A DNA stretch of 7,477 nucleotides, taken from Helicobacteraceae bacterium (GTDB lineage Bacteria; Campylobacterota; Campylobacteria; Campylobacterales; SZUA-545). The notes beneath the pieces were generated by a model. The model was not told the origin of the DNA, searched no databases, and worked only from the letters and a program-made list of their open reading frames with translations. Shown here piece by piece: positions 1-5,502 of the stretch (the first letter of the stretch is position 1; each line of letters starts with the position of its first letter). Position numbers and translations under genes: made by a program. The stretch is from assembly GCA_031273735.1 (NCBI GenBank), contig JAISRI010000015.1:1-7477 (forward strand), written 5' to 3'.

Positions 1-464
1 GTCGTTAATTCGCGGAGTTTTTCTAAAACGGCGGCGCTATGCCCCGTTACGCTTACCTTCTGCCAAATAAACGCGATTGCGCCTTTTGGATCGATTAGAT
101 AGGTCGTTCGCTCTACGCCCATATATTTGCGCCCATACATCGATTTTTCTTTCCAAACGCCGTAAGTCTCTAGCGTCGTTTTTCCCTCGTCGCTTAAAAG
201 CGTATGAACTAGTTTTTGTTTAGCGATAAAATTTTGATGGCTCTTAACGCTATCGGGGCTAACGCCGATCACGAACGCGCCCAATTTCTCAAACTCGTTT
301 AGGTTTGCCGTAAAATCGCAGGCTTCTTTTGTGCAACCGCTCGTGTTGTCTTTGGGGTAAAAATATAAAACTACCCATTTGCCCAAAAGATCGCGCAGGC
401 TAATCTCTACGCCGTCTTGATTTGGCAAGCTAAAATCGGGCGCTTGCTTTTTTGTCGCTAACAT
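1..464 (-). CDS. bcp: Thioredoxin-dependent thiol peroxidase (Bcp/PrxQ peroxiredoxin), 3' end cut by window edge
   Basis: This is a cytoplasmic peroxiredoxin that reduces hydrogen peroxide and organic hydroperoxides with electrons from thioredoxin. 154 codons are visible with no stop. E. coli Bcp has about 156 residues, so only the last few are missing. The N-terminus reads MLATKKQAPDFSLPNQDG. The active site is YPKDNTSGCTKEACDF, with the peroxidatic Cys at residue 44 and the resolving Cys at 49. This C-X4-C spacing marks the atypical two-Cys Bcp/PrxQ class. Later family signatures are IGVSPD, the YGVWKEK region and ERTTYLIDPKG. The ATG at 464-462 follows AAAGGATT, a good ribosome binding site. 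The gene is divergent from the small gene at 730, and its promoter must lie in 465-600. A TTATAT-like -10 near 505-510 (minus) is possible but weak. The family assignment is firm. Confidence 0.95.
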   Translation of the reverse strand, partial: MLATKKQAPDFSLPNQDGVEISLRDLLGKWVVLYFYPKDNTSGCTKEACDFTANLNEFEKLGAFVIGVSPDSVKSHQNFIAKQKLVHTLLSDEGKTTLETYGVWKEKSMYGRKYMGVERTTYLIDPKGAIAFIWQKVSVTGHSAAVLEKLRELT

Positions 465-651
465 TTTTAATCCTTTTGCGCTCTAAAATAACGCGGATTT
501 TGCCATATAAGCGCTAAAAGGAGCAATCGCGCGGTAAAAACGTTTCGTCGAGCGCGAAGCGAGTTTCTAACAATAACTATCTAATTTTCAAATTAAGGAT
601 TATTTTATCTAAACGCTTAAATAATAGGCGCTAAAGCGCTTAAAAAATGGC

Positions 652-657
652 GATAAT
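652..657 (+). promoter_or_regulatory. Candidate -10 box (GATAAT) for the small gene at 730
   Basis: GATAAT matches five of six positions of the sigma70 -10 consensus. No recognisable -35 box lies 16-18 bases upstream, though that is also true of the better -10 boxes in this window. Transcription from here would begin near 663-665, just before the first leader hairpin, which makes the placement attractive. This is inference from sequence alone. Confidence 0.3.
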
Positions 658-666
658 TACACCACG

Positions 667-708
667 GGTTTTGGGAAACCATAGTTTCAACGCGATCAAA
701 CGATCGCG
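667..708 (+). promoter_or_regulatory. Structured 5' leader with competing hairpins
   Basis: Three perfect short hairpins can be drawn on the plus strand. The first pairs GGTTT at 667-671 with AAACC at 676-680 (loop TGGG). The second pairs GAAAC at 675-679 with GTTTC at 684-688 (loop CATA). The third pairs CGCGATC at 691-697 with GATCGCG at 702-708 (loop AAAC). The first and second share 676-679, so they cannot form together. The third ends 10 bases before the AAGGAG ribosome binding site. It does not resemble any riboswitch class I can recall. Whether it regulates anything is inference. Confidence 0.35.
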
Positions 709-718
709 ATTTATCTTT

Positions 719-724
719 AAGGAG
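719..724 (+). promoter_or_regulatory. Strong ribosome binding site AAGGAG for the 59-residue gene
   Basis: AAGGAG lies 5 bases before the ATG at 730. It is the closest match to the consensus seen on the plus strand of this window and is the main evidence that the short frame behind it is translated. Confidence 0.6.
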
Positions 725-729
725 CGTCA

Positions 730-909
730 ATGTATGCCTTTTCTCACAACGCCGATCTACCGATCGACGATAGCGCCGTATCTTATTTGTCCGCGATGAA
801 AATCGCTTTTGATCCGCACGAAGTTTGCGACGAATCGATCGGATTTGCTTGCGCGCAATCGTTCGCCGATTCTAACGACGAACGCGAAAATTGCGAACAA
901 TCCGCGTAG
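730..909 (+). CDS. Small acidic Cys/His-containing hypothetical protein, 59 aa
   Basis: I do not recognise this protein. The frame runs from ATG at 730 to TAG at 907-909. It begins MYAFSHNADLPIDDSAVSYL and ends NDERENCEQSA. By my count it has 12 Asp/Glu against one Lys and one Arg, so it is strongly acidic. It carries three Cys (33, 41, 55) and two His (6, 30). There is no signal peptide or membrane segment, so it should be cytosolic. Support for it being real is the AAGGAG site 5 bases upstream, codon use like its neighbours (GCG, ATC, GAC, TTT), and a structured leader. A weaker TTG-started frame on the opposite strand (757-978) is probably its shadow. It sits 81 bases before the metal transporter operon but is separated from it by a TATAAT box, so it may or may not be co-transcribed. 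The Cys/His/acidic make-up would allow metal binding, but no known metal motif is present. Confidence 0.5.
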   Translation: MYAFSHNADLPIDDSAVSYLSAMKIAFDPHEVCDESIGFACAQSFADSNDERENCEQSA

Positions 910-958
910 AAATCCCGCCCAAAACCCCATTTTCATATACGCGCAAATAGTAATCTGA

Positions 959-964
959 TATAAT
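959..964 (+). promoter_or_regulatory. -10 box TATAAT of the metal transporter operon
   Basis: A perfect TATAAT, preceded by TGA (CTGATATAATCG), lies 26 bases before the ATG at 991. It predicts a start near 971 and a leader of only about 20 bases. No clear -35 box is visible. I looked for a Zur- or Fur-like dyad across 930-975 and saw no convincing one, so zinc-dependent control is not shown by the sequence. Confidence 0.6.
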
Positions 965-990
965 CGCTGAAAAAACAAAGGGGGGCGACG

Positions 991-1794
991 ATGATACGCT
1001 CGCTGTTTTTTCTGTTGGTTTTAGGCGTTTCTTTTGCCTGTGCAAAGGTCGTCGTGGCGGTTAGCGTGCCGCCGCAAGGGTGGCTTGTCAAACAGATAGG
1101 CGGGGATAAGGTCGACGTGATCGTTATCGCGCCGCAAAACGCGAACGCCGATAGCTACTCGCCGACGCAAGCGCAAATAACCAGCCTTGCAAAAGCCGAT
1201 ATTTATATCGCTTGCGGACTTGGTTTTGAAAAAGATCTGTTAAAAAACGCTAAATTTGACGAATCAAAGATATATGCCGCCGATTCCGGCTTTAATAAAA
1301 TCAGTCTTGGCGACGCCATTGGCGTAAATACCTATATTTGGCTTTCATACGCCGCTATGCGCCTGCAAGTTCAAACGACAATGCGCGCGTTAGGCGGCGT
1401 CGATCCCGAAAATACGGGCTTTTACCAGATCAATGGTATGAAGTTGATTCAAGTTCTCGATCGCGTAAAAGCGCAGGTGATTTCTCTGCTCGCGCCTTAT
1501 AACGGCAAAGCGTTTCTCGTATATCGCTCGGCGCTTAGTTACATAGCCAACGACTATCGCTTGCGGCAGATCTCGGTAAGCGCCAATATGAAACAAGCCG
1601 ATATTCAGAGCGTCGCCCAAAAGATCAAAGCCGAAGGCATTACGACGATGTTGGTTCCGCAAGACGCGGCTAAAGAGGCGCAAGCGCTCGCAAAGACGCT
1701 AGGCGTGAAAATCGAAACGATCGACGTTATGGAAGAGGATTGGGAAGCTCTTATGCACGCCGTCGCCGCGCAGTTGATCGCCGTGTTGAGTTAA
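991..1794 (+). CDS. ZnuA-like periplasmic binding protein that has lost the histidine metal ligands, 267 aa
   Basis: This is a cluster A-I (ZnuA/TroA type) solute-binding protein. It has a signal peptide of about 18 residues ending ACA|K, then the family start VVVAVSVPPQGWLVKQIGGD. It is a close paralogue of the next gene: by eye about half the residues match over positions 18-85. The second lobe is also clearly shared (LAPY, then a YIANDYRLRQI segment, then EEDWEALM). At the three positions where ZnuA carries ligand histidines it has Asp54 (NANADSY), Tyr115 (NTYIW) and Arg179 (VYRSALSY), the last next to Tyr178. Asp245 stands at the fourth ligand position. It cannot bind zinc in the usual three-His way. 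It may bind another ligand, help the partner protein, or be on the way to loss, but the frame is intact. The ATG at 991 follows AAAGGGGGG, a G6-run ribosome binding site. It is the first gene of the operon. Family assignment is firm; ligand unknown. Confidence 0.85.
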   Translation: MIRSLFFLLVLGVSFACAKVVVAVSVPPQGWLVKQIGGDKVDVIVIAPQNANADSYSPTQAQITSLAKADIYIACGLGFEKDLLKNAKFDESKIYAADSGFNKISLGDAIGVNTYIWLSYAAMRLQVQTTMRALGGVDPENTGFYQINGMKLIQVLDRVKAQVISLLAPYNGKAFLVYRSALSYIANDYRLRQISVSANMKQADIQSVAQKIKAEGITTMLVPQDAAKEAQALAKTLGVKIETIDVMEEDWEALMHAVAAQLIAVLS

Positions 1795-1810
1795 ACCGCG
1801 CAGAAGAAGA

Positions 1811-1851
1811 GACGCTCTAACGGTTTGAAAGCAAAAAATGATTAGAGCGTC
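1811..1851 (+). promoter_or_regulatory. 10-bp hairpin straddling the start of the second znuA, possible attenuator
   Basis: GACGCTCTAA (1811-1820) and TTAGAGCGTC (1842-1851) are a perfect 10-base inverted repeat with a 21-base loop. G then TTTTT follows at 1852-1857, the outline of an intrinsic terminator. The loop contains the ATG (1838-1840) and the A-rich region where a ribosome binding site should be. The 3' arm lies within codons 2-5 of the second znuA. It could cause partial termination after the first gene or control initiation on the second. The T-run also encodes Phe-Leu of a signal peptide, so it may be incidental. Confidence 0.5.
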
Positions 1852-2680
1852 GTTTTTGATTTTTGCGCTTCTTTTATATGCGGAAGCGAAAATTATCGTC
1901 GCGGTTAGCGTGTCGCCGCAGGCGTGGTTAGCCAACCAGATCGGCGGCGATCGGATCGAAACGCTAATTATCCTGCCCGCGAACGCTTCGCCCCACGTCT
2001 ACGAGCCAAAAGTTTCGCATATGATTAAACTCGCCAAAGCGTCGCTCTATCTTGCGTGCGGCGTAGAGTTTGAAAAGGCGTGGCTTAAGCGTTTTGCCCA
2101 AAACGCGCCGAATATGCAAATCGTTTATACCGATCGCAACGTAACCAAGCTGACGCTCTTGCCCTTCGCCGACGAAAACCGAACCAGACGGCGCGAAGCC
2201 GTCGATTCGCATATATGGACGTCCGCGCAGGCTATGCGCTCTCAGGCGCTCGCCACGATCGACGCTCTAATCGCGGTCGATTCGCAAAATGAAAAGTTTT
2301 ATCGAGAAAACGGCGCTAAAACGATCGCAAAGATCGACGCGCTTCGCGCCGAGCTAACCGAAAAACTCGCGCCTTATAAAAACCGCGCCTTTTTAATACA
2401 CCACCCTTCGCTAGGCTATTTTGCGAACGAATACGAACTGCGCCAGATTTTTATCGAGTTTGAAGGCAGAGAGCCAAAACCCTTCGAGCTTGCCGCGATC
2501 GCGAAGATCGCAAAGGACGAAAACATAACCGCCATTTTTGTAGAGCGCGGCGTTTCGCCAAAAACCGCGCGATCGCTCGGCGTGAAAACGGTTGAAATCG
2601 CTACGATCGGCGAAGATTGGGAAGCGCTGATGCGCCTCGTCGCGCAAGAAGCGATCAGGGTTTTTGATGGCGGCGATTGA
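1838..2680 (+). CDS. znuA: Zinc ABC transporter, periplasmic zinc-binding protein ZnuA, 280 aa
   Basis: This protein captures Zn2+ in the periplasm and delivers it to the ZnuBC transporter. The signal peptide of about 17 residues ends AEA|K, at the same point as its paralogue. The mature start is IIVAVSVSPQAWLANQIGGD. The three ligand histidines are present: His53 (NASPHVY), His125 (VDSHIW) and His189 (IHHPSLGYF), the last aligned by the GYF that follows. The fourth position, Asp in manganese-type members, appears to be Ala255, which favours zinc over manganese. The His/Asp-rich loop of many ZnuA proteins is absent; a short basic stretch (ENRTRRRE, 113-120) takes its place. The ATG at 1838 has no good ribosome binding site (GAAAG, then A-rich) and lies in the hairpin loop described above. 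The 3' end overlaps znuC by 14 bases. Family assignment is firm; zinc is more likely than manganese. Confidence 0.9.
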   Translation: MIRASFLIFALLLYAEAKIIVAVSVSPQAWLANQIGGDRIETLIILPANASPHVYEPKVSHMIKLAKASLYLACGVEFEKAWLKRFAQNAPNMQIVYTDRNVTKLTLLPFADENRTRRREAVDSHIWTSAQAMRSQALATIDALIAVDSQNEKFYRENGAKTIAKIDALRAELTEKLAPYKNRAFLIHHPSLGYFANEYELRQIFIEFEGREPKPFELAAIAKIAKDENITAIFVERGVSPKTARSLGVKTVEIATIGEDWEALMRLVAQEAIRVFDGGD

Positions 2681-3308
2681 GGCGCGAAATGTTGGCTTTT
2701 TTTACGGCGGCGAATGGGTTATTAAAGATATTTCGTTTTCGCTCGAAATCGGCGAGTTTTTAGGCGTGGAGGGTCCAAACGGCGGCGGCAAAAGCACGCT
2801 GATCAAGATTTTGGCGGGCGCGCTAACGCCTAGCGAAGGAAACGTTTTTATTTTTGGCAAAACGCCTAATAAAGCGCGGGGGTTGATCGGCTATATGCCG
2901 CAAGAAAACGGCGGCGCTCTTAGCTTTCCAATCCGCGCGATCGACGTGGTGAAAATGGGCTTTTTGGCAAGCAAAAAACGCGACGAAAAAGAGGCGCTAG
3001 AGGCGCTCGAAAAGTTAGGCGCGGCGCATTTGGCGCGTAAAAAGATCGGCGAGTTAAGCGGCGGCGAAAGACGAAAAGTTTTGATCGCCCGCGCGATCGT
3101 CGGCGGCGTAAAAGCGGCGCTTTTGGACGAGCCGACGGCTGGGATCGACGAGGGGGGCGAAATAAAGATCGCCGCGGCGCTTAAAGAGTTAAAAAAAACG
3201 ACCGCGATCGTATGCGTTAGCCACGATCGATCCTATCTACAAGAGGCGGCGGATCGCATTATCTCCATTAGAACGAAGATCGTCCGCGAAAGAGGCTTTG
3301 GTGGTTGA
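2667..3308 (+). CDS. znuC: Zinc ABC transporter, ATP-binding protein ZnuC, 213 aa
   Basis: This cytoplasmic ATPase drives metal import through ZnuB. All ABC motifs are present in order: Walker A GPNGGGKST (36-44), Q-loop at Gln79 (YMPQE), signature LSGGERRKV (130-138), Walker B ALLDEP (151-156) and the switch His186 (VSHD). GPNGGGKST rather than GPNGAGKST is seen in metal-transport members. At 213 residues it is shorter than typical ZnuC (about 250), lacking a C-terminal extension after the switch region. I chose ATG 2667, since AGGG at 2657-2660 gives 6-base spacing. The in-frame TTG at 2664 is too close to it. The start overlaps znuA by 14 bases and the stop overlaps znuB by 8, so translation is probably coupled. 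ATPase and family are certain; substrate follows from context. Confidence 0.93.
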   Translation: MAAIEARNVGFFYGGEWVIKDISFSLEIGEFLGVEGPNGGGKSTLIKILAGALTPSEGNVFIFGKTPNKARGLIGYMPQENGGALSFPIRAIDVVKMGFLASKKRDEKEALEALEKLGAAHLARKKIGELSGGERRKVLIARAIVGGVKAALLDEPTAGIDEGGEIKIAAALKELKKTTAIVCVSHDRSYLQEAADRIISIRTKIVRERGFGG

Positions 3309-4104
3309 GATTTTATCTCTGCCTTTCGTTCAAAACGCGCTGATCGCGGCGGTTTTGCTCTCTATAGCGGCGGGCGTTATAGGTTCTTTGGTCGTCGTTA
3401 ATCGGATTGTGTTTTTAAGCGGCGGGATCGCGCATACGGCTTACGGCGGAGTGGGCATAGCGTTTTTCTTTGGATTTTCGCCGCTTTTGGGCGCGGGAGT
3501 CGTCAGCGTTTTAGCCGCGCTTTTAATGGCGCGAATTACGTTAAACAACCGCCATAAAAGCGACGCGGCGATCGGCGTAATTTGGGCTGCAGGTATGGCG
3601 ATCGGCGTGATTTTTACGGATTTCTCTTCGGGCTACAACGGCGATCTGACAAGCTATCTATTTGGATCGTTAGCCGCGATCGAAAGCGGCGATCTGTTAG
3701 CTTTCGGCGCGATCGACGTTGCGATTTTGATATGGATTTTTGCCTATTATCATCGAATTTTGGCGATCGCCTTCGACGAGGAGTTCGCAAAGAGCAAAGG
3801 CGTAAACGTCGCTTGGCTCTACGCGGCGCTTCTAGTATTGGCTTCGCTTTCGATCGTTATCGCCATTCGTTTAGTGGGGCTTATGCTAGTGATCGCGCTT
3901 TTGACGATCCCCGTTTGGATAGCGCAAACTTACGCCAAAAGTTTATGGCGGACGATGATCTACGCGGCGATCTTGTCGTTTATTTTTATTACGATCGGTT
4001 TTGCGCTATCGATCGTATTTAACGCGACAAGCGGCGCGGCGGTCGTAGCGATCGCCGCGATTGCGTTTGTCGTTTCGTCGGGCGTTAATGCCCTTCGCCG
4101 GTAA
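3301..4104 (+). CDS. znuB: Zinc ABC transporter, membrane permease ZnuB (ABC-3 family), 267 aa
   Basis: This is the inner-membrane channel subunit of the metal importer, working with ZnuC and the binding protein(s) upstream. It is hydrophobic throughout with about eight to nine likely membrane segments. It carries typical ABC-3 family stretches: FLSGGIAHTAYGGVGI near 38-53, LTSYLFGSL at 116-124, FDEEFAKSKGV at 158-168, and RLVGLMLVIALLTIPVWIA at 190-208. I chose GTG 3301 because AAAGAGG ends at 3295, 5 bases upstream. TTG 3298 would leave only 2 bases. The start overlaps the znuC stop by 8 bases. The 3' end overlaps the convergent nhaD gene by 20 bases and no terminator is visible. Length is normal. 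The family is certain; zinc as substrate is inferred from znuA. Confidence 0.92.
   Translation: MVEILSLPFVQNALIAAVLLSIAAGVIGSLVVVNRIVFLSGGIAHTAYGGVGIAFFFGFSPLLGAGVVSVLAALLMARITLNNRHKSDAAIGVIWAAGMAIGVIFTDFSSGYNGDLTSYLFGSLAAIESGDLLAFGAIDVAILIWIFAYYHRILAIAFDEEFAKSKGVNVAWLYAALLVLASLSIVIAIRLVGLMLVIALLTIPVWIAQTYAKSLWRTMIYAAILSFIFITIGFALSIVFNATSGAAVVAIAAIAFVVSSGVNALRR
4085..4104. other. Tail-to-tail overlap of znuB and nhaD
   Basis: The last 20 bases of znuB (stop TAA at 4102-4104) and of nhaD (stop TAA on the minus strand at 4087-4085) occupy the same DNA. The segment encodes NALRR on one strand and EGH on the other. There is no room for a conventional terminator between the convergent genes. Confidence 0.9.
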
Positions 4105-5416
4105 GAATATACCAACCGAGAATCTCAAACTGAACATACCAAATAGCGATCGATAGGATATAGCCTAGCGCCACCGTCCAAGCGAGGCGCATATGCGCCA
4201 TAAAGGTATAGGTTCCGCGCAGTTTGCCCATCACGCCTACGCCCGCAGCGCTTCCGAAACTAATTAGCGATCCGCCGATTCCGACCGTGAGCGCTAAAAA
4301 TAGCCACTGATCGACTCCCATAACGGGATTAGAATCCAAGATCGCCTTCATAACGGGAATGTTATCGATAACCGCCGAAACGATCCCCACGCAGATATTC
4401 GCCGCCATAGGTCCGATAACGCCGTAAGCGTCATGCACCAAAGCCAGATAACCGACGTAGTGCAGAGCGCCAACCGCCGCCAATATGCCGAAAAAGAAAA
4501 TCAACGTGTCGAGTTCGATATGCCTCGCGCTTTCATAGACGTTAAAACTATCCTCTTTATGCCAGCGTTGAAGGTAATAAGAAAATAGCGATAAAAGCGA
4601 CAACCCAAACATCATTCCCCACATAGGCGGAATATGCAAAACCTGCTCGCACATAACGGCGCAGAAGATCGTAAAAAATCCTAGCCCGATCACGACTCTA
4701 GCGCCGTATTTCAGATGCTGCGCGGCTTCTTTTTCCGCGTCAAAATGCGGCTTTTCTTTCGGCACGAAACGGCTCAAAAGCAATGCCGTCAAAAACCAGC
4801 CGCCAATCGAGCTAGGAAACAGAAAGAAAAAGTCGATAAAAGGCGCTTTGCCCGCCTGCCACGCCATAAGCGTCGTAATATCGCCAAAAGGCGACCACGC
4901 GCCGCCCGCGTTCGCCGCGACGACGATATTTATCGCGCCGGGAACTAAAAACTCCTTGCGCGTTCGGTCGATCGTCAAAAGCACGGTCGATAGGATTAGC
5001 GCCGTCGTTAGATTATCCGCTACGGGGCTGATAAAAAACGCCAGCAAACCCGTTAACCAAAAGAGTTTGCGGTATCCAAAACCGCTAGAAACCAGCTTGT
5101 ATTTAAGCGTTTCAAAAACGTTGCGATTGATCAACGTTTCGATATAGGTCATCGCTACAAAGAGGAAAAAGAAGATCTCGGCGATCTCCTCGATCAGGTT
5201 TTTTACCTCTTCGTGCAATTTACCCGTCTCGCCTCCCGTCGCAAACGTATATATGCCGATCAAAATAAACATAAACGTTCCGATGAATATGGCGGGCTTG
5301 GATTTGTTGATGTGAAGTTTTTCTTCCATCGCGATACTTATGTAGCCCGCTACGAATATAACAAGACAAACGACGCCTATCCACGATGTAGTCAGAGATG
5401 TAGTCAGATTTTCCAT
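4085..5416 (-). CDS. nhaD: Sodium:proton antiporter NhaD, 443 aa
   Basis: This inner-membrane antiporter of the ion transporter superfamily exchanges internal Na+ (or Li+) for external H+ and serves salt and pH homeostasis. The protein has about eleven to thirteen hydrophobic segments and two pseudo-repeats. Each repeat carries a conserved Asp-Asn motif: SPVADNLTT (130-138) and VIDNIPVMK (349-357). Between and after these are GGAWSPFGD (171-179) and GGSLISFGSAAG (381-392), all typical of NhaD. Length fits the family. The ATG at 5416-5414 follows AAAGGC about 6 bases upstream. The gene lies 86 bases downstream of the sulfatase gene on the same strand. That gap shows neither a clear terminator nor a clear TATAAT, so co-transcription with the sulfatase is possible. 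The N-terminus holds a 12-base tandem repeat. Family assignment is firm. Confidence 0.93.
   Translation of the reverse strand: MENLTTSLTTSWIGVVCLVIFVAGYISIAMEEKLHINKSKPAIFIGTFMFILIGIYTFATGGETGKLHEEVKNLIEEIAEIFFFLFVAMTYIETLINRNVFETLKYKLVSSGFGYRKLFWLTGLLAFFISPVADNLTTALILSTVLLTIDRTRKEFLVPGAINIVVAANAGGAWSPFGDITTLMAWQAGKAPFIDFFFLFPSSIGGWFLTALLLSRFVPKEKPHFDAEKEAAQHLKYGARVVIGLGFFTIFCAVMCEQVLHIPPMWGMMFGLSLLSLFSYYLQRWHKEDSFNVYESARHIELDTLIFFFGILAAVGALHYVGYLALVHDAYGVIGPMAANICVGIVSAVIDNIPVMKAILDSNPVMGVDQWLFLALTVGIGGSLISFGSAAGVGVMGKLRGTYTFMAHMRLAWTVALGYILSIAIWYVQFEILGWYILTGEGH
5385..5408. repeat. Two exact tandem copies of a 12-base unit at the start of nhaD
   Basis: GATGTAGTCAGA occurs at 5385-5396 and again at 5397-5408. 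On the coding strand it gives two LTTS units, at residues 4-11 of NhaD, ahead of the first membrane segment. A gain or loss of one unit keeps the frame and would only alter the periplasm- or cytoplasm-facing tip, so it looks like a harmless slippage duplication. Confidence 0.9.
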
Positions 5417-5502
5417 ATTTTGCCTTTGCGCGATTTTCTCGCTATCGTAGCCAAAACTTGATTAAACGCCTTTGATCGCTAAACATATCGCGGCGGCGCG
5501 TC

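Larger units (their letters stand above)
465..729. other. Non-coding divergent region between bcp and the small gene at 730
   Basis: No convincing coding frame is visible on either strand in these 265 bases. The region must hold the bcp promoter (minus) and the promoter and leader of the gene at 730 (plus). It is AT-rich around 570-660, with a small AT-rich dyad near 582-596 (TAATTT / AAATTA) and the related short strings AAACGCTTA (611-619) and AAGCGCTTA (634-642). The last 70 bases are structured and are described separately. No tRNA, known riboswitch or repeat array was recognised. Confidence 0.6.

Noticed and set aside
540..565. GC-rich near-palindrome around CGTCGAGCGCGAAGCGAG as a terminator or operator
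   Set aside because: The arms do not pair well beyond a few bases and no T-run follows on either strand.
661..708. tRNA-like or known riboswitch element before the small gene
   Set aside because: The stretch GTTTCAACGC only loosely recalls a T-loop. There is no cloverleaf, and it does not match PreQ1, guanidine, fluoride or c-di-GMP consensus features that I can recall.
930..975. Zur or Fur operator at the transporter promoter
   Set aside because: No convincing dyad could be drawn around the TATAAT box; AT-richness alone is not evidence.
757..978. Minus-strand frame of 73 residues opposite the small acidic gene
   Set aside because: It starts with TTG, has no good ribosome binding site (the bases upstream are C/T-rich), covers the TATAAT box of the transporter operon and has an Arg/Phe-rich shadow-like composition. 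The plus-strand frame is better supported.
3582..4022. Plus-strand frame of 146 residues within znuB
   Set aside because: It lies in another frame of a clear permease gene and is rich in Arg, Asp and Ser with no recognisable domain, so it is a shadow.
5417..5502. Terminator or sodium-type riboswitch between the sulfatase gene and nhaD
   Set aside because: The GC-rich patch near 5490-5500 gives only a 4-bp stem with no T-run after it. The 86-base gap is short and resembles no known Na+ or Li+ riboswitch.
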